Source of the DNA: Diphasiastrum complanatum
Taxonomy: Eukaryota > Streptophyta > Lycopodiopsida > Lycopodiales > Lycopodiaceae
DNA: 64,000 nt
Assembly (NCBI GenBank): GCA_029204225.1
Contig: CM055101.1
Span: 42,802,927-42,866,926, forward strand
Direction of reading: 5' to 3'
This document shows positions 23,451 through 34,109 of the stretch, piece by piece. Below the pieces are notes generated by a model that was not told the origin of the DNA, did no database searches, and saw nothing but the letters and a program-made list of their open reading frames with translations. The position numbers and the translations under genes were made by a program. Within the stretch, counting starts at the first letter, position 1, and every line of letters starts with the position of its first letter.

Positions 23451-23779
23451 AGCTTAGCGTAACGACTGCATGTGCCTTTTACTTTGTAGCACGACTACGA
23501 GGAGACCCATATGAGAACAAAACCATCTGTCCTGCAGAATCTGGACTCCAGAGAGCAAAAGTAGAGCACGCAGTCCCAAAAAGCTTCAATTACCACAAAC
23601 CCACCAACAACAATTCACAAAACGAACGCAAAACAAAAGCAGCACTTTACTGTCCCAGGGGGAGGATGAATGCTCACCAGCTACTGAGAGAAAAAGCAGG
23701 CAAGGCAACCCAAGCAAAAACCCATGAAAAAACACACGAATTCATGAACCAAAAGCCTCAGAAAAACAATCCATTGTCT

Positions 23780-24380
23780 CAGGGAAGATGAATGATCATC
23801 CCCAAATGGAAGCAAAGGCAGACAGATGCAGAATGCGCGTTACAACAGAGATCAATTCTCAAAGAATGGCTATGACAGAAGAAGAAGAAGAAAAAACAGA
23901 GAAAAAGAAGAGAAAAGCCTCGCATTTGGCTGGCGATCATCGAAGAAAGTAAAAGAAACCCAAAGGCTAAGGCGAGACAATGGCACACTAGCCTTTAAAC
24001 TCCGCCACCGTCAGATCATAAACCATCACTCAGATCCTGCCACGTTTCGAACAACCAATCAGATCAAATCCTGCCAGCTGTTGACGTGACGCGGGGCTGA
24101 CATCCGAGCGGCTGCGCGCGGAGCCGGTCGCGGCGATAAGCCGCCTCCTGGGGGCCGGTGGCAGGGGCTGGCGCTGCCTCCCAAAGAGGAGGCATGGCGG
24201 GGCCCAGCTTCCAGGAGCTGTCTCTCGGAATATGCGAGAGGACATACAACCCTGGAAGCAGGGATGGAAGCGCCACCCTTTCACATCCAGATTATTGCTG
24301 CGGATAAGCCGGGGCCCGGGTGCGCCGCCGAAGCGCCTTCTGGAGGCTGCAGCAGCTCTGTGCCACATGCCACATGGGAT
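23780..24380 (-). promoter_or_regulatory. Probable TPS promoter: pyrimidine-rich leader and GC island
   Basis: On the minus strand, 23780-23990 is strongly pyrimidine-rich (TTTTTCTTCTTCTTCTTC), typical of plant 5' leaders. 24080-24380 is a GC- and CpG-rich block unlike the AT-rich surroundings. A CCAAT box (AACCAATCAG, 24052-24061) and TGACGTGA (24083-24090) lie between. This is the only such block upstream of the TPS-like gene. The start site is not fixed, and the block might equally serve an unseen gene on the plus strand. Confidence 0.45.
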
Positions 24381-24499
24381 GCATTACTCGTTTTCCAGTA
24401 CACTCTCTTACCGCATCATACCCATCCAGCTATTATGGACAAAAAATAACATTAATAAATAATGACAAATAAATAAATAAACAGATTATATATATGTAT

Positions 24500-25400
24500 T
24501 TTAGGGGTGTTTACATGCATTGGAGCATATATTGGGGCTACATACACTGCTCTACAATTTCCTTTTTTTAACATCAAGTCAAGTCAATTGTACTATTCCC
24601 TTTTTAATTTCTACAAATATACTCCTCCACATTGCACAATGCACATCAACTTTCAATTACTTTGGCTAAGCTTACAAGAAGAACCCGTGGGTATTGGAAG
24701 TTTTAATCCCAATAGAGTCGAGTCGAGTCGAGTCGATTCGATTCTTGCTATTACACGTTATGAATATAGGCAGATTTACAAATTGGTGCCTTATGTGTCA
24801 GTTCTTGCTATTACACTTTTAGATTTCTTTTTGGTACCGGCTAGGTATGAATATAAGCAAATTTACAAATTGGTGTCTTATATCAAACCTCCTTTAAGTT
24901 ATCCTCAAAAAACTTGCATTTTATAGAACTTCTCAGTTTTTTGAAGACTCTGCTTATAAAAAGGTATATATGCTTATATAAAAAAATGTCAAACATTTTA
25001 TGATGTTGGGTTTTGAGAAAACTTGCCGGTTCCATTCCTATAGTCTGCCAGTTGTCCCGAGCACTACCTTATATCAGCCGGCCTAGATATTGGAATAGTG
25101 ATACTAGTCGAGTATAAACCTGAGTATAAGTATATACTTTTTATGGGTCCAAAATCACACTTTTTTTCAAAGGTAACATGCATTTAATGAAAATCATGAC
25201 CTTTTTAAATGCAATATGCATATGATTTGAAAGGCCAATACTTTGTTGACGTCCATTTATGTATTTGGAACACCAATAATAGAATTTATTACATATGTAC
25301 ATTTTGGATACCAAGAAAACATGAACACTATATTGAATCTTGATGTTTTTCTAATTGAATCTTGATGTTGAACACTATATTGATATCATAGCAAAATCGA
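24500..25400. repeat. Short direct repeats in AT-rich DNA
   Basis: A GAGTC run (about 24715-24738) is followed by two diverged copies of a segment containing TTCTTGCTATTACAC and GCARATTTACAAATTGGTG (about 24742-24800 and 24801-24884). The rest is AT-rich without recognised features. Confidence 0.55.
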
Positions 25401-25409
25401 TCCTTTTGC

Positions 25410-25870
25410 CCGAGTATCAATATACCATTGGCTTGTGTGGCAAGCCAACCAGGCTCTGCCACATAGGCTTGAATGGACCTAGAGAGAGAAATAGGTGGGG
25501 CTCGCAAGCTACCACGTGGCAAGCCATGTAGGCCTGCCAAGTGGAAAACCGTGTAGCGTTGGTACTTCTCATATCATAAGCCACATAGAACTACCATAGG
25601 CTTGTGTAGTAGGCCACATAGGCATGTCATAGATCTACTATTTGTCAATCTTGTCACAAGTTGCCACGTGGAGAACCACGTAGGTCTACCGTCGTGCCAA
25701 GTCCTACAAGCTTAGGGTTTGCCACGTGGCAAACCATGTAGGTCCAACATAGGCTTGTGTGGCAAGCCAACCAGACTTTGCCACTTAGGCTTGAGTGGAC
25801 CTAGAGAGAGAAAGAAGTGAGGCTCAAAAGTTGCCATGTGTACCTATGTTAAACATATAAAAAAAATACA
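25410..25870. repeat. Degenerate repeats built on CCACGTGGCAAGCC
   Basis: Repeated words GTGTGGCAAGCCAACCAG (25435, 25759), ACCTAGAGAGAGAAA (about 25478, 25799) and CCACGTGG (25512, 25673, 25715) recur with variants such as CCACATAGG and CCATGTAGG. The CCACGTGG core is a G-box. No reading frame is conserved; this appears to be a decayed tandem repeat. Confidence 0.65.
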
Positions 25871-26740
25871 CAAAATAAAACAAATTCACATAAAATGTTG
25901 TAGTCAACCTTTTTGGAAGACCTCTAAGTTTATTCAAAACATAGTGGCACAATGATTCCCAAACGGTTCCTAACTACAGTACCATGAACTGCTTGCCATG
26001 GAGCACTAAGAGTTAAGAGAGATGAGGTGGATAAACCCCATTCTCATTAGAACGTAGCACATAAATGCTCCACCCATCCAATTACCACAAGAAGATCTGA
26101 AAACACAACTACAAATTTTCAATGAAGAAATTTCACAATTAACATGAGTAACATTTGTATACTCCATGGTACCAATAATCAGCCAGACAATCTTTAATCA
26201 AAATGATGCATCAGTGTTGGAAGAATCAGATCAACTTAAAGAATAGAAAAATGTTATACTTCTGCAACAAAGCTATCTATGTTACAACCTACATGTAGAA
26301 GCAAAACTAGTCGACGACCCAGCTTATATTGCATGAGTTTTGGGTCAAGATTTGACAATGAAGATGGAAAACTAGATATTAGATTCAAAGTTGTAGCCTT
26401 ACCAATAGACAGAACGAAAGGCCAATGAAACAGGAAGATGCAGGCCATAAATATGGCATAAATCTCAGACAGTCATTTCCAATATAGGAAAGAATATTGA
26501 AAAGGAGCTCACCAAATCTTACATTAGAAGCTTTGGCCTCCTTTTTACTGTTTGCAAATTGGTGGCTTATATTGTTAGCCATATCAATATATAGACTCTG
26601 ACCTTTTGTTACGAGTCAATCTCTCGTTATAGAAAAATTACTTCCCCATTCTTCATTGTCTGCTTCATAGTTTGATCATTGATGTTTTTCAATACACCAC
26701 GTGCTCTATCAGCTGATTTTTTGTTGGGTTGCTTTCGAAG
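25870..26740. other. Intergenic, nothing recognised
   Basis: AT-rich, with only short chance frames. Confidence 0.5.
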
Positions 26741-26928
26741 ATGTCGCAAAATCAAGCCTTCGTCCATAAGATCATTATTGTTTGCTTGTTTCCATCCTTG
26801 ATTGGCTTCTTCATGTAGTATAGCAAGACTAGGGATGTCGCAAAATCAAGTCTTCGTCCATAAGATCATTATTGTTTGTTCGTTTCCATCCTTGATTGAC
26901 TTCTTCATGTAGTATAGCAAGACTAGGT
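26741..26928. repeat. Two-copy 94-bp tandem duplication
   Basis: The copies start at 26741 and 26835 with ATGTCGCAAAATCAAG and differ at about four positions. No coding potential is seen. Confidence 0.9.
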
Positions 26929-26929
26929 C

Positions 26930-27890
26930 TTGAATCTTTTGTTTGGACAAAGTTTCATGTTTGCACTTGTAGCTTTCTGCCTACACGTGGCAAGTCTGGT
27001 ACTTATTTCTAAATTCGATTTTAGCCTCATCCAATATGTGCGTTGACTTGTTGGATTGCATTTCCAGATCTTCAATTTGCAGAAGTGCTCCAAGCTTGTT
27101 GTTCAGTTCCATTGTTGATTGATGCCCGTCATGTCCTTTAGTAGCTTTAGTTTTCTCTTGCACAAAGTTTTGTTAAGTTCTAAATAGGAATAAACTAAGT
27201 GATAACAACATACAAAAGAATTTAAGTTCCTATGATGGCATAAATTTGTTAAATATCATTTTTATTAAAATTTTAGAATTTAGGACTAATAGATTAATTT
27301 CGTGGATAGGTCCACACTAACATATCGCATCGATTCCGACGTGGGCGTTCGACGTATTTTCGAAAATTTAAAATTCGTCCTAATTCACGTGAAGTGGGAG
27401 CAGTGGCAACAATTCTAAATACAATTTAACAAATCAGATTTGAAACAAGATCAGTAGAATGTCAAAATAATCAGAATGCTAAACTAAATAAGTTTTGAAT
27501 AAGAACATTTCATATGATGTTAGTAGGATGAATAAAACTGTGAATGCTCCATTAAGTGGGAGTGTACAAATAATAATGTGCGCATTCACACATAACCAAA
27601 TAACATTCCATAATAACTAGTTAATGTGAAGAGGTTTGGGTCCTCAAACGTCGCATGACAATTCAAACACTCTCTCACGCACTATGTAATGGACAGTTCG
27701 CCCTTCTCTCTATTATCAGTTAATAAGAATGTAGTTAGTTCTCTCTCTCTCTCTCTCTGCTATGCTATCTCTCTCTATTCTGTCCGCCCGCTGCTAATGA
27801 ATTCTCTAAAATACATTATGCCCTAACAACGATCTACCTCCAGCAATCTCCTCCTTGTCAACCTCCATGATGTGTTGTCTTTGCCTCTCC
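26930..27890. other. Intergenic, nothing recognised
   Basis: AT-rich sequence; a short (CT)n run occurs at 27740-27758. Confidence 0.5.
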
Positions 27891-27893
27891 ACA

Positions 27894-27996
<103 letters not shown>

Positions 27997-27999
27997 GCA

Positions 28000-28915
28000 T
28001 TGACTAGGCTAAAACCCGCCCTGGTCGGTCGATTCTTTGATATCCAGGCTGATACTCGTGCTGATATCAGTCGGACACCTATATAGCTGCCCAACGATGT
28101 TTTAAATTCTAATATGGTGTCTTATACAAGGTAAGGTTCAAAGAGCATGTGTCATAGCAACTCCAATAGCAATCTTACCCTACTTGGAGTGTCAGTAGCA
28201 ACCTCGGTGTTTTTTGTGGAGACCAACTTTTGTCTTCTTTCTTCTGTAAGCTCCTCAAAAAATCTATAACAACCACGCATTGCATGACCCTTATGAGAAA
28301 TTATGGGCCCGATTGTTATCCTTAACAGCATCAAGAATCACTTTGAATTTGTATTACACATCCCATGAAGAGCTAGTATATGGACTCATATAGCTTCCGT
28401 TTATACTATTCCCTTGAGGATATCCTTAATCTTGACCTCCCTATTACCATAGCTTTCCCTTCCTTTGTATTTCTTGAGGCTCATAGTTCCTTGATCAAAG
28501 TTGATTATCACATTTCCCAAATTTTTGAGCCATTCCACTCATAGTATAACATCAACTAGACCCAACTCACTATATGGAAGTTTTTTCTAAGGATATAATT
28601 TCTATGAGCTATCTTATGTGGAGAAAGGAAAGTGGATGATGGCACCACCTATCATGCATTTTTTTATCTCTCATGAAGAGGCTAGAAGTGCCCAAGAAGC
28701 ACTCCAATCAAATTAAGTAATGATGAATGAATTGGTGATTATAGTATTCAGCTCATCGAGCCGAGCACTTTGCCATGACATGATATTTGAAGAATAACAA
28801 TTGTGTTTGATGCATACTTAAAACTCTGACTATCCATCAAATTTTAAATAGGTCCATCACAAAATACTTTGTTACTCTATTAATATAGGTTTACTTTTAT
28901 TTTTTAAAAAAGTGT
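28000..28915. other. Intergenic, nothing recognised
   Basis: No supported feature. Confidence 0.45.
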
Positions 28916-28920
28916 TATTG

Positions 28921-29230
28921 AATTTGCAAAAGCTAGCATGCCGGCGTGCTAGCTTGCAAATTTTTTATTTCAAAAAAATGAATTTAAAAACAAAACTCTT
29001 TTTGGAGTTGATTTGAGTGGCATGTTGATGTGCTAGCCGAGTCAATTATAAAATAGAAAAGCTATTTTGACACATTTTGAGTAAAAACATTACTTCAAAA
29101 TATTTTTTTCAACCTCCAAACATAGTAAGCCGACATGCTAAGTAAAACAACGATTAGTTTTTTTTGCAACCTTTAAAGATAGCACGCCGGCATGCTAAAA
29201 ATGAGGAAAAACCTAGCACGCTGGCGTGCA
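28921..29230. repeat. Family of AGCATGCCGGCGTGCT palindromes
   Basis: A long near-perfect palindrome spans 28921-28962 (arms about 20 bp, centred on GCCGGC). Four related palindromes follow at 29019-29038, 29126-29142, 29181-29196 and 29215-29230, the last two reading AGCACGCCGGCATGCT and AGCACGCTGGCGTGCA. GC-rich cores stand out from the AT-rich background. Confidence 0.7.
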
Positions 29231-29234
29231 TGGC

Positions 29235-30198
29235 GAGACTGCAATGTATTTTTCAACACTTCCTCTTGTTTACACGTCCTACTAAGTTGCCCCTTGTATG
29301 GGATGTGTTTTTCAGCACATTCTATCAACTGAGCCTGCTTCTTCTTTTGCTCTCGGTGACCTCTCCAAGAGGCAAAGTAGTGCATGAAACACCTGATGGA
29401 ACACTTTGTTTTACCTATATGGTGGACCCTGCTGACCATAATGCTTTTGTGGCAGGCCCAGAACGTAATGCAAAGTATAGATGTGGGACAAACAATACAA
29501 GAAGCAACTAATAGGATAGCGAACCACCAGCGAATACATTTCTCCACATATTTTGCTGACCACCCAACCCTTGTTTCAGATCATAATGAAATGCTTGTTG
29601 TAGATGCGAGACAGACAAATCTGATGGGTCAGTGAATAACCAACGACCATATTGCCCTACTGATTTGGTGACCATTTTGTCTTTGCTACAAATCAGAACG
29701 GAATGCGGTCTCCTGCCGCAGATGGAGAATCAGAATGAATCCAATGTGGCCGCAGCTGTTGTTTTCTTAGTTCGCAAGCAATTGACCCCTTCTAGATCAG
29801 ATACATCTTTGAAGCTTTCCAAAAAAAAGATACTTACCAAAACGATATTATGAGACAACAAAGTTTTCCTCCTTGAATAATGATACAGACAATCCAAGCT
29901 TGATAGATTTCCAACATGCTTCAATAAAAGATCTCCCGGAATATTTGTCTACTACTCACATATTGCAGAATTCTCAACCGAAAGCACTATGGAAAAGAGG
30001 ATTGATTCAAGGGGTATGACTTTCAAAGATAGCCCTCCAAACAGTGCTTCGTTTGATTCAAAACCTCGGAAGTCTAGAGCATTCTCTAATGGTGAAAGAG
30101 ACAATAGCAAGAACAAAGACAATTCATTTTCTTTCAACGAACTTTCTCAAGAGAGTCTTTTGACAGCCTCTCTTGCTCCTTCCGCTCAAGTATTGTGT
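29235..30198 (+). other. Coding-like stretch upstream of the LINE, family unknown
   Basis: Short plus-strand frames (29164-29511, 29384-29635, 29632-29853, 29989-30429) have some coding texture, for example PDGTLCFTYMVDPADHNAF and SFSFNELSQESLLTASL, but no motif I recognise. The last frame is interrupted by the tRNA-derived insertion at 30214. They could be a decayed ORF1 or 5' UTR of the adjacent LINE, or a host remnant. Confidence 0.3.
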
Positions 30199-30315
30199 CC
30201 TTCTATGGAAATGCTTCTTGGTTTCCAAGGGGAGGCTCGAACCTGGGACCAAAGAAACTTTGGATGCCAAGCCAACCAACTGAGCCAACCCCGTTGGGTA
30301 CCTTCTATGGAAATG
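30199..30315 (-). mobile_element. Very short tRNA-derived SINE-like insertion with 15-bp TSD
   Basis: CCTTCTATGGAAATG occurs at 30199-30213 and again at 30301-30315, exactly flanking an 87-bp insert (30214-30300). On the minus strand the insert has an A box TGGCTCAGTTGG (30276-30287) and a B box GGTTCGAGCCT (30233-30243) with normal tRNA spacing, so it is tRNA-like and has a pol III promoter. It lacks the usual long SINE body and a clear A tail. The stems are imperfect, so it is unlikely to be a working tRNA gene. Confidence 0.82.
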
Positions 30316-30419
30316 GGATCACATAGCTCGAAAGCAGAATTGGAACTTTTTCTCAAGTTATTTCTCTATCATCTGTTTTGCACTCTTAGGAGACATGCTT
30401 TCTCCTATTCTACTCGTAC

Positions 30420-31650
30420 TTGGTCATGAATATGATTACATGGAAAGTGAGAGGTCTCAACTCTCAGTGCTCTTTGCTCCTTCACTATCTTTCAACTCTC
30501 CACCACTCTAACTTGGTAGTGTGCCTTCAAGAAACCAAAATTAATGGATTTCCCCTTGACGTGTTAAACAAATCATTTGCCCGTAACTTCAATTACTCAT
30601 GTACCCCTGCTGACGGTACCTGTGGTGGATTAGTGACCTTATTTCTAGAGATTGGAAGATGGCTTCTCACTTTTCCCTCCCTAGTGGTCGTGTTATTATC
30701 TGCACTATCTCCAACTCCCTCCCTTCGATCATTGCAGGAGACTTCAATATGTATCTCCACCCTCTTCATGGTCCTAATCGTATATCCTATGCTAAGAGTC
30801 AAGCCTAGGACTGCATGGTGGGTGGCTTTAACTGCTCTGATGCTCTTACACTAAGAAATTCCCCTCGTTTCCATGCTTGGACTAATAAACGTTTTCCCTC
30901 CCCTCTTTTATACCTCTGCGAGACTTGACAGATTCTATCTCTCTAACAAAGGAGATTGGACTAGCCTTATTTCCCACACCACTATCTCTTATTTCCCTCT
31001 GTTGGATCACCTTCATGTTAACCTTCACTTTAGACTCTACCATGCCAAAACCTCTAAACGACACTCTGTCTATATCATGAATAATTCCCTCATTGGGAAG
31101 AAAGACATTAGTTATGCCCTTGCAATTAAGATTTCTTCCCTTTTGGACTTGCAAGATATCATTGACTGCTCACGATCCTTCATCCACCTCTAAGGGAAAC
31201 TTGCCAAATCATCTTCCTCTTTCCTCGAGTCCCCCCTCAAGCAAACTCTGTCCTTGATCTCTCGAGATAGGGCTTGTGTTGCTAACTCATCCCTTCGTGT
31301 GAATGAATACCTTGTAGCATCCAACCATCTCAAAATTCTCAATCACTCCAAAGCTATTATTTTGTGCAAGAGAACACACTTGAATTGTCTTAGAGAAGAC
31401 GATTTCCCATCTGCCTTCTTCTTCCAGGAAACTTAAATCCCTGCAAATAACACAAAACTCTTGTGGTCTGGTTGTAAAGGTTCCTTGCCTTCTTCTAAGT
31501 CCATTTGCAACTCTTTCCTCCATCACCTTTTGATTATATATAATCCTATTCAGTCTCCTACACCCCCATCCAAGCAAGACTTATATCCCTATACTACCCT
31601 CCCTCCCTCCCTCCCTCCCTCCCTCCCTCCCTCCCTCCCTCCCTCCCTCC

Positions 31651-31722
<72 letters not shown>

Positions 31723-32480
31723 GATGAATCCGCATCTCTTTCTTCTTCTCTTTCCCTTGATGAGCTTCATGATGCGCTTAAAACTCTCAACAAAGATAAA
31801 ATCCTTGGCCATGATGTTGTCACCCCTGATTTTTTTCTGGCGCATTAGGAATTGGTCGGCCCTTCTCTCTTTCTTGCCACTAACTCTACCTTGTCTTCAG
31901 GCTCCTTCCCTTTCTCCTTCTCTCAAGGTATCATCAAACTTATCCCTAAGAATGTGCCCCCCTCCACACTTTCTGACTACAGATCTTTTACCATGATCAA
32001 TACCTCTTACAAAATCTTGGCAAAAGCTATTGTTAGAAGGGTTGTCTTGCTTCTTCCTTCCCATCTCTCCAAGAGCCAATATGGTTTTATTAAAGGCAGA
32101 TCCCTTTTTGATATTATTCTGAACGTTTGGTCTATCATCGAATCCTCTCTTTAGTTCAACTACCTGACCATGGTTACTAACATTGATTTTGACAAAGCTT
32201 TTGACCACATTAGTTGGAACTACCTCTTTACTTGTTGCTTTGCTTTTAGTTTTCTAAAATCAAACTTATTCATGTATTTTGTTTCCTCTACCTGGTCTTC
32301 TATTCTTTTTCAAGGATTCCTTTCCAAGTTCTTGTGGCATCAGACAAGGCTTCCCCTACCTCTTTGTCATTGCTATGGAACCGTTGATATATTATCTTTA
32401 CAAACTTAATGCCCTGTCAACCTTTCGCCCATATATTTTTTTGTAGTGTGTTTTTTGCTAATGATTTGGCATACATCATA
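30420..32480 (+). mobile_element. Degraded L1-type LINE (AP endonuclease plus RT)
   Basis: The endonuclease starts MNMITWKVRGLNS (30426 on) and shows VVCLQETKI; it continues in shifted frames with GDFNMYL and a C-terminal SARLDRFYL ... LLDHLHVNL. The RT follows: GIIKLIPKNVPPSTLSDYRS, ILAKAIVRRV, SQYGFIKGRSLFD, NIDFDKAFDHISWNYL, and a catalytic-box remnant FANDLAY (normally FADD) near 32437-32470. At least five frame changes and stops (for example 31846-31848) break it. A (CCCT)n/(CT)n array is inserted between endonuclease and RT. The 3' part beyond motif C is missing. Confidence 0.88.
31597..31718. repeat. Compound (CCCT)n(CT)n microsatellite inside the LINE
   Basis: About 57 bp of CCCT units pass directly into about 65 bp of CT units, within the LINE between endonuclease and RT coding parts. 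Confidence 0.98.
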
Positions 32481-32796
32481 GAATTCCACCAAATCTTTGC
32501 ATCTCTTCTTCTCCTTGAGTTATCCCTCTTTGTAGCTTTTTTGATTTTGTGATCAACTACCAAAAGTCTGAGCTTATTGTCCTCTCCCATGATGCTCCTC
32601 TTGGTTGTTGCCAAGTGTTAGGGTACAATCTTAAGATATCTTGGCTTTCCCTAGGGGCTTTGGGCCTTTCCAATAGAGACCATTTTTTACTAGATAATTG
32701 GGAGAATTAGATCCAAAATTCTAGCTTGGAATTTTTTTTACCTCAATTTTCTTGCAAGGCTCATCGTTCTCAAACACATAAGCCAGAATGTTATTT

Positions 32797-34098
32797 AGTT
32801 GAATCGTGAGCTCAAGATTGCCAAGCAAAATGAGGCAAAATCTGAAGCTGAACTGAAGAAAGCCCGACAAACAGCTGATGCTCTTGAAGGCTATGTGGGA
32901 ACTCTTCAGGATGCATTGACAACCGCACAAGATCAAGTGGACAAGGCTATGCAAGATGCTAAACAATAGGTGTTGCTGTTAGTCGGACAACTGGACTTGG
33001 CCACACTTGACAGTGAAAGACTCCAAGGTGAATTGGATGCAACCACCTTTGAGAGAGACACATACTTGCAGACACAAATTCCGGATCGTCCTGCCTCAGT
33101 AACGGAGATTGGATATTTGTTAAGAAAAGTTGAGACCTATCAAGAAGCATTGGCAGAGTTTCAAGGCCGATTTGATAGGTTCAAAGTTAAAGCTTCAACT
33201 GAGCTAGCAAAGGCAAAAGCGATTATTAAAGATTATGAAAAGGCTTTGGATGGGCCAGAAATCCAAGATATACCAGACGTCCAGGCCACAGAAGGAGGTC
33301 CATCCACATCGAGGCCTAGGCCTTTGTTCCAGAAATCGATCACCATCGAGGACCAAATCCGAACATTTCTACAACAACATCCTCATATGTCCTCGAGGGG
33401 TGGATGGGTAATCAAATTCAAGACCTCTGAGATAGAGGAGGGCAAAGAGTTGGACAAGCTACTAGCATTGGGAGAGCAGCTAGCATGGAGAACAACCGTA
33501 TTTGAAAAGACTTCTGATTTTATCAAGAGTTACGTTGCCAGCCCTCGCCAATTGAGGGTAATTCCTTATTATTTACCAATGCCAAGACGCAATAAATGGA
33601 AAGATTTGGGAATTCCATTGGATCAAATAAGTATTCATACCCCCAAATTGGCCCATAATTTATCAGATTTACAATTGGCAGATATCCGTTGATTTCAACA
33701 GGGCCTTACAATTTCATGTGGCCGAGTATAGACATTCGCCAGATCCGACCGTTAGGCAATCTACGCATTTTGCGAACGATTTGACAATGTTGGCGTTCGT
33801 AGCAACAAGGTGGGATGATTGCCTTCCCCAATTGGCTTTTGATCCAAATAAACCAATGGCGTCCGACAGTGTTCAAGATCAATTGCCACTTGCCAGATTA
33901 TACTATCATGCTACGATGCTGGGTGGACAATGGAAATCAAGATTTATGGCATGGACCACGTTGAAATGGATTGCCAGGGCAAATAAGTGCTTCCTACCGC
34001 ACAAGAAAGACTTCAATACGGCGTGTCTGGAATTCATGGAAAAGGTGCAATATCATCTTATCAAAGTACGACGAGAGGCCAATCAGAGCTCCAAGTGA
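32797..34098 (+). pseudogene. Coiled-coil ORF of unknown family, nearly open
   Basis: About 430 codons are open apart from one in-frame TAG at 32967-32969 and one single-base shift near 33690. The N-terminal 130 residues are a strong coiled coil (AKQNEAKSEAELKKARQTAD, EVETYQEALAEF-like heptads). A linker with GPSTSRPRP follows, then a globular-looking C-terminal half with Trp-, Pro- and Arg-rich blocks (HPHMSSRGGWVIKF, PRRNKWKDLGIPL, ARLYYHATMLGGQWKSRF). I do not recognise the family. It lies upstream of about 2.4 kb of non-coding LTR-element sequence, so it may be a gag-like or accessory protein of that element. No start codon is fixed; the first in-frame ATG after the stop lies within about 32970-33000. 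Confidence 0.55.
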
Positions 34099-34109
34099 AT
34101 AACTCTCAC

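Noticed and set aside
24030-24462. Several overlapping frames on both strands in the GC-rich block
   Set aside because: GC-rich DNA has few stops; the frames lack motifs and overlap each other. A promoter-type GC island explains the composition better.
30214-30300. Functional tRNA gene
   Set aside because: A and B boxes are good, but acceptor and T stems pair poorly and the sequence is flanked by target-site duplications, so a retroposed tRNA-like element fits better.
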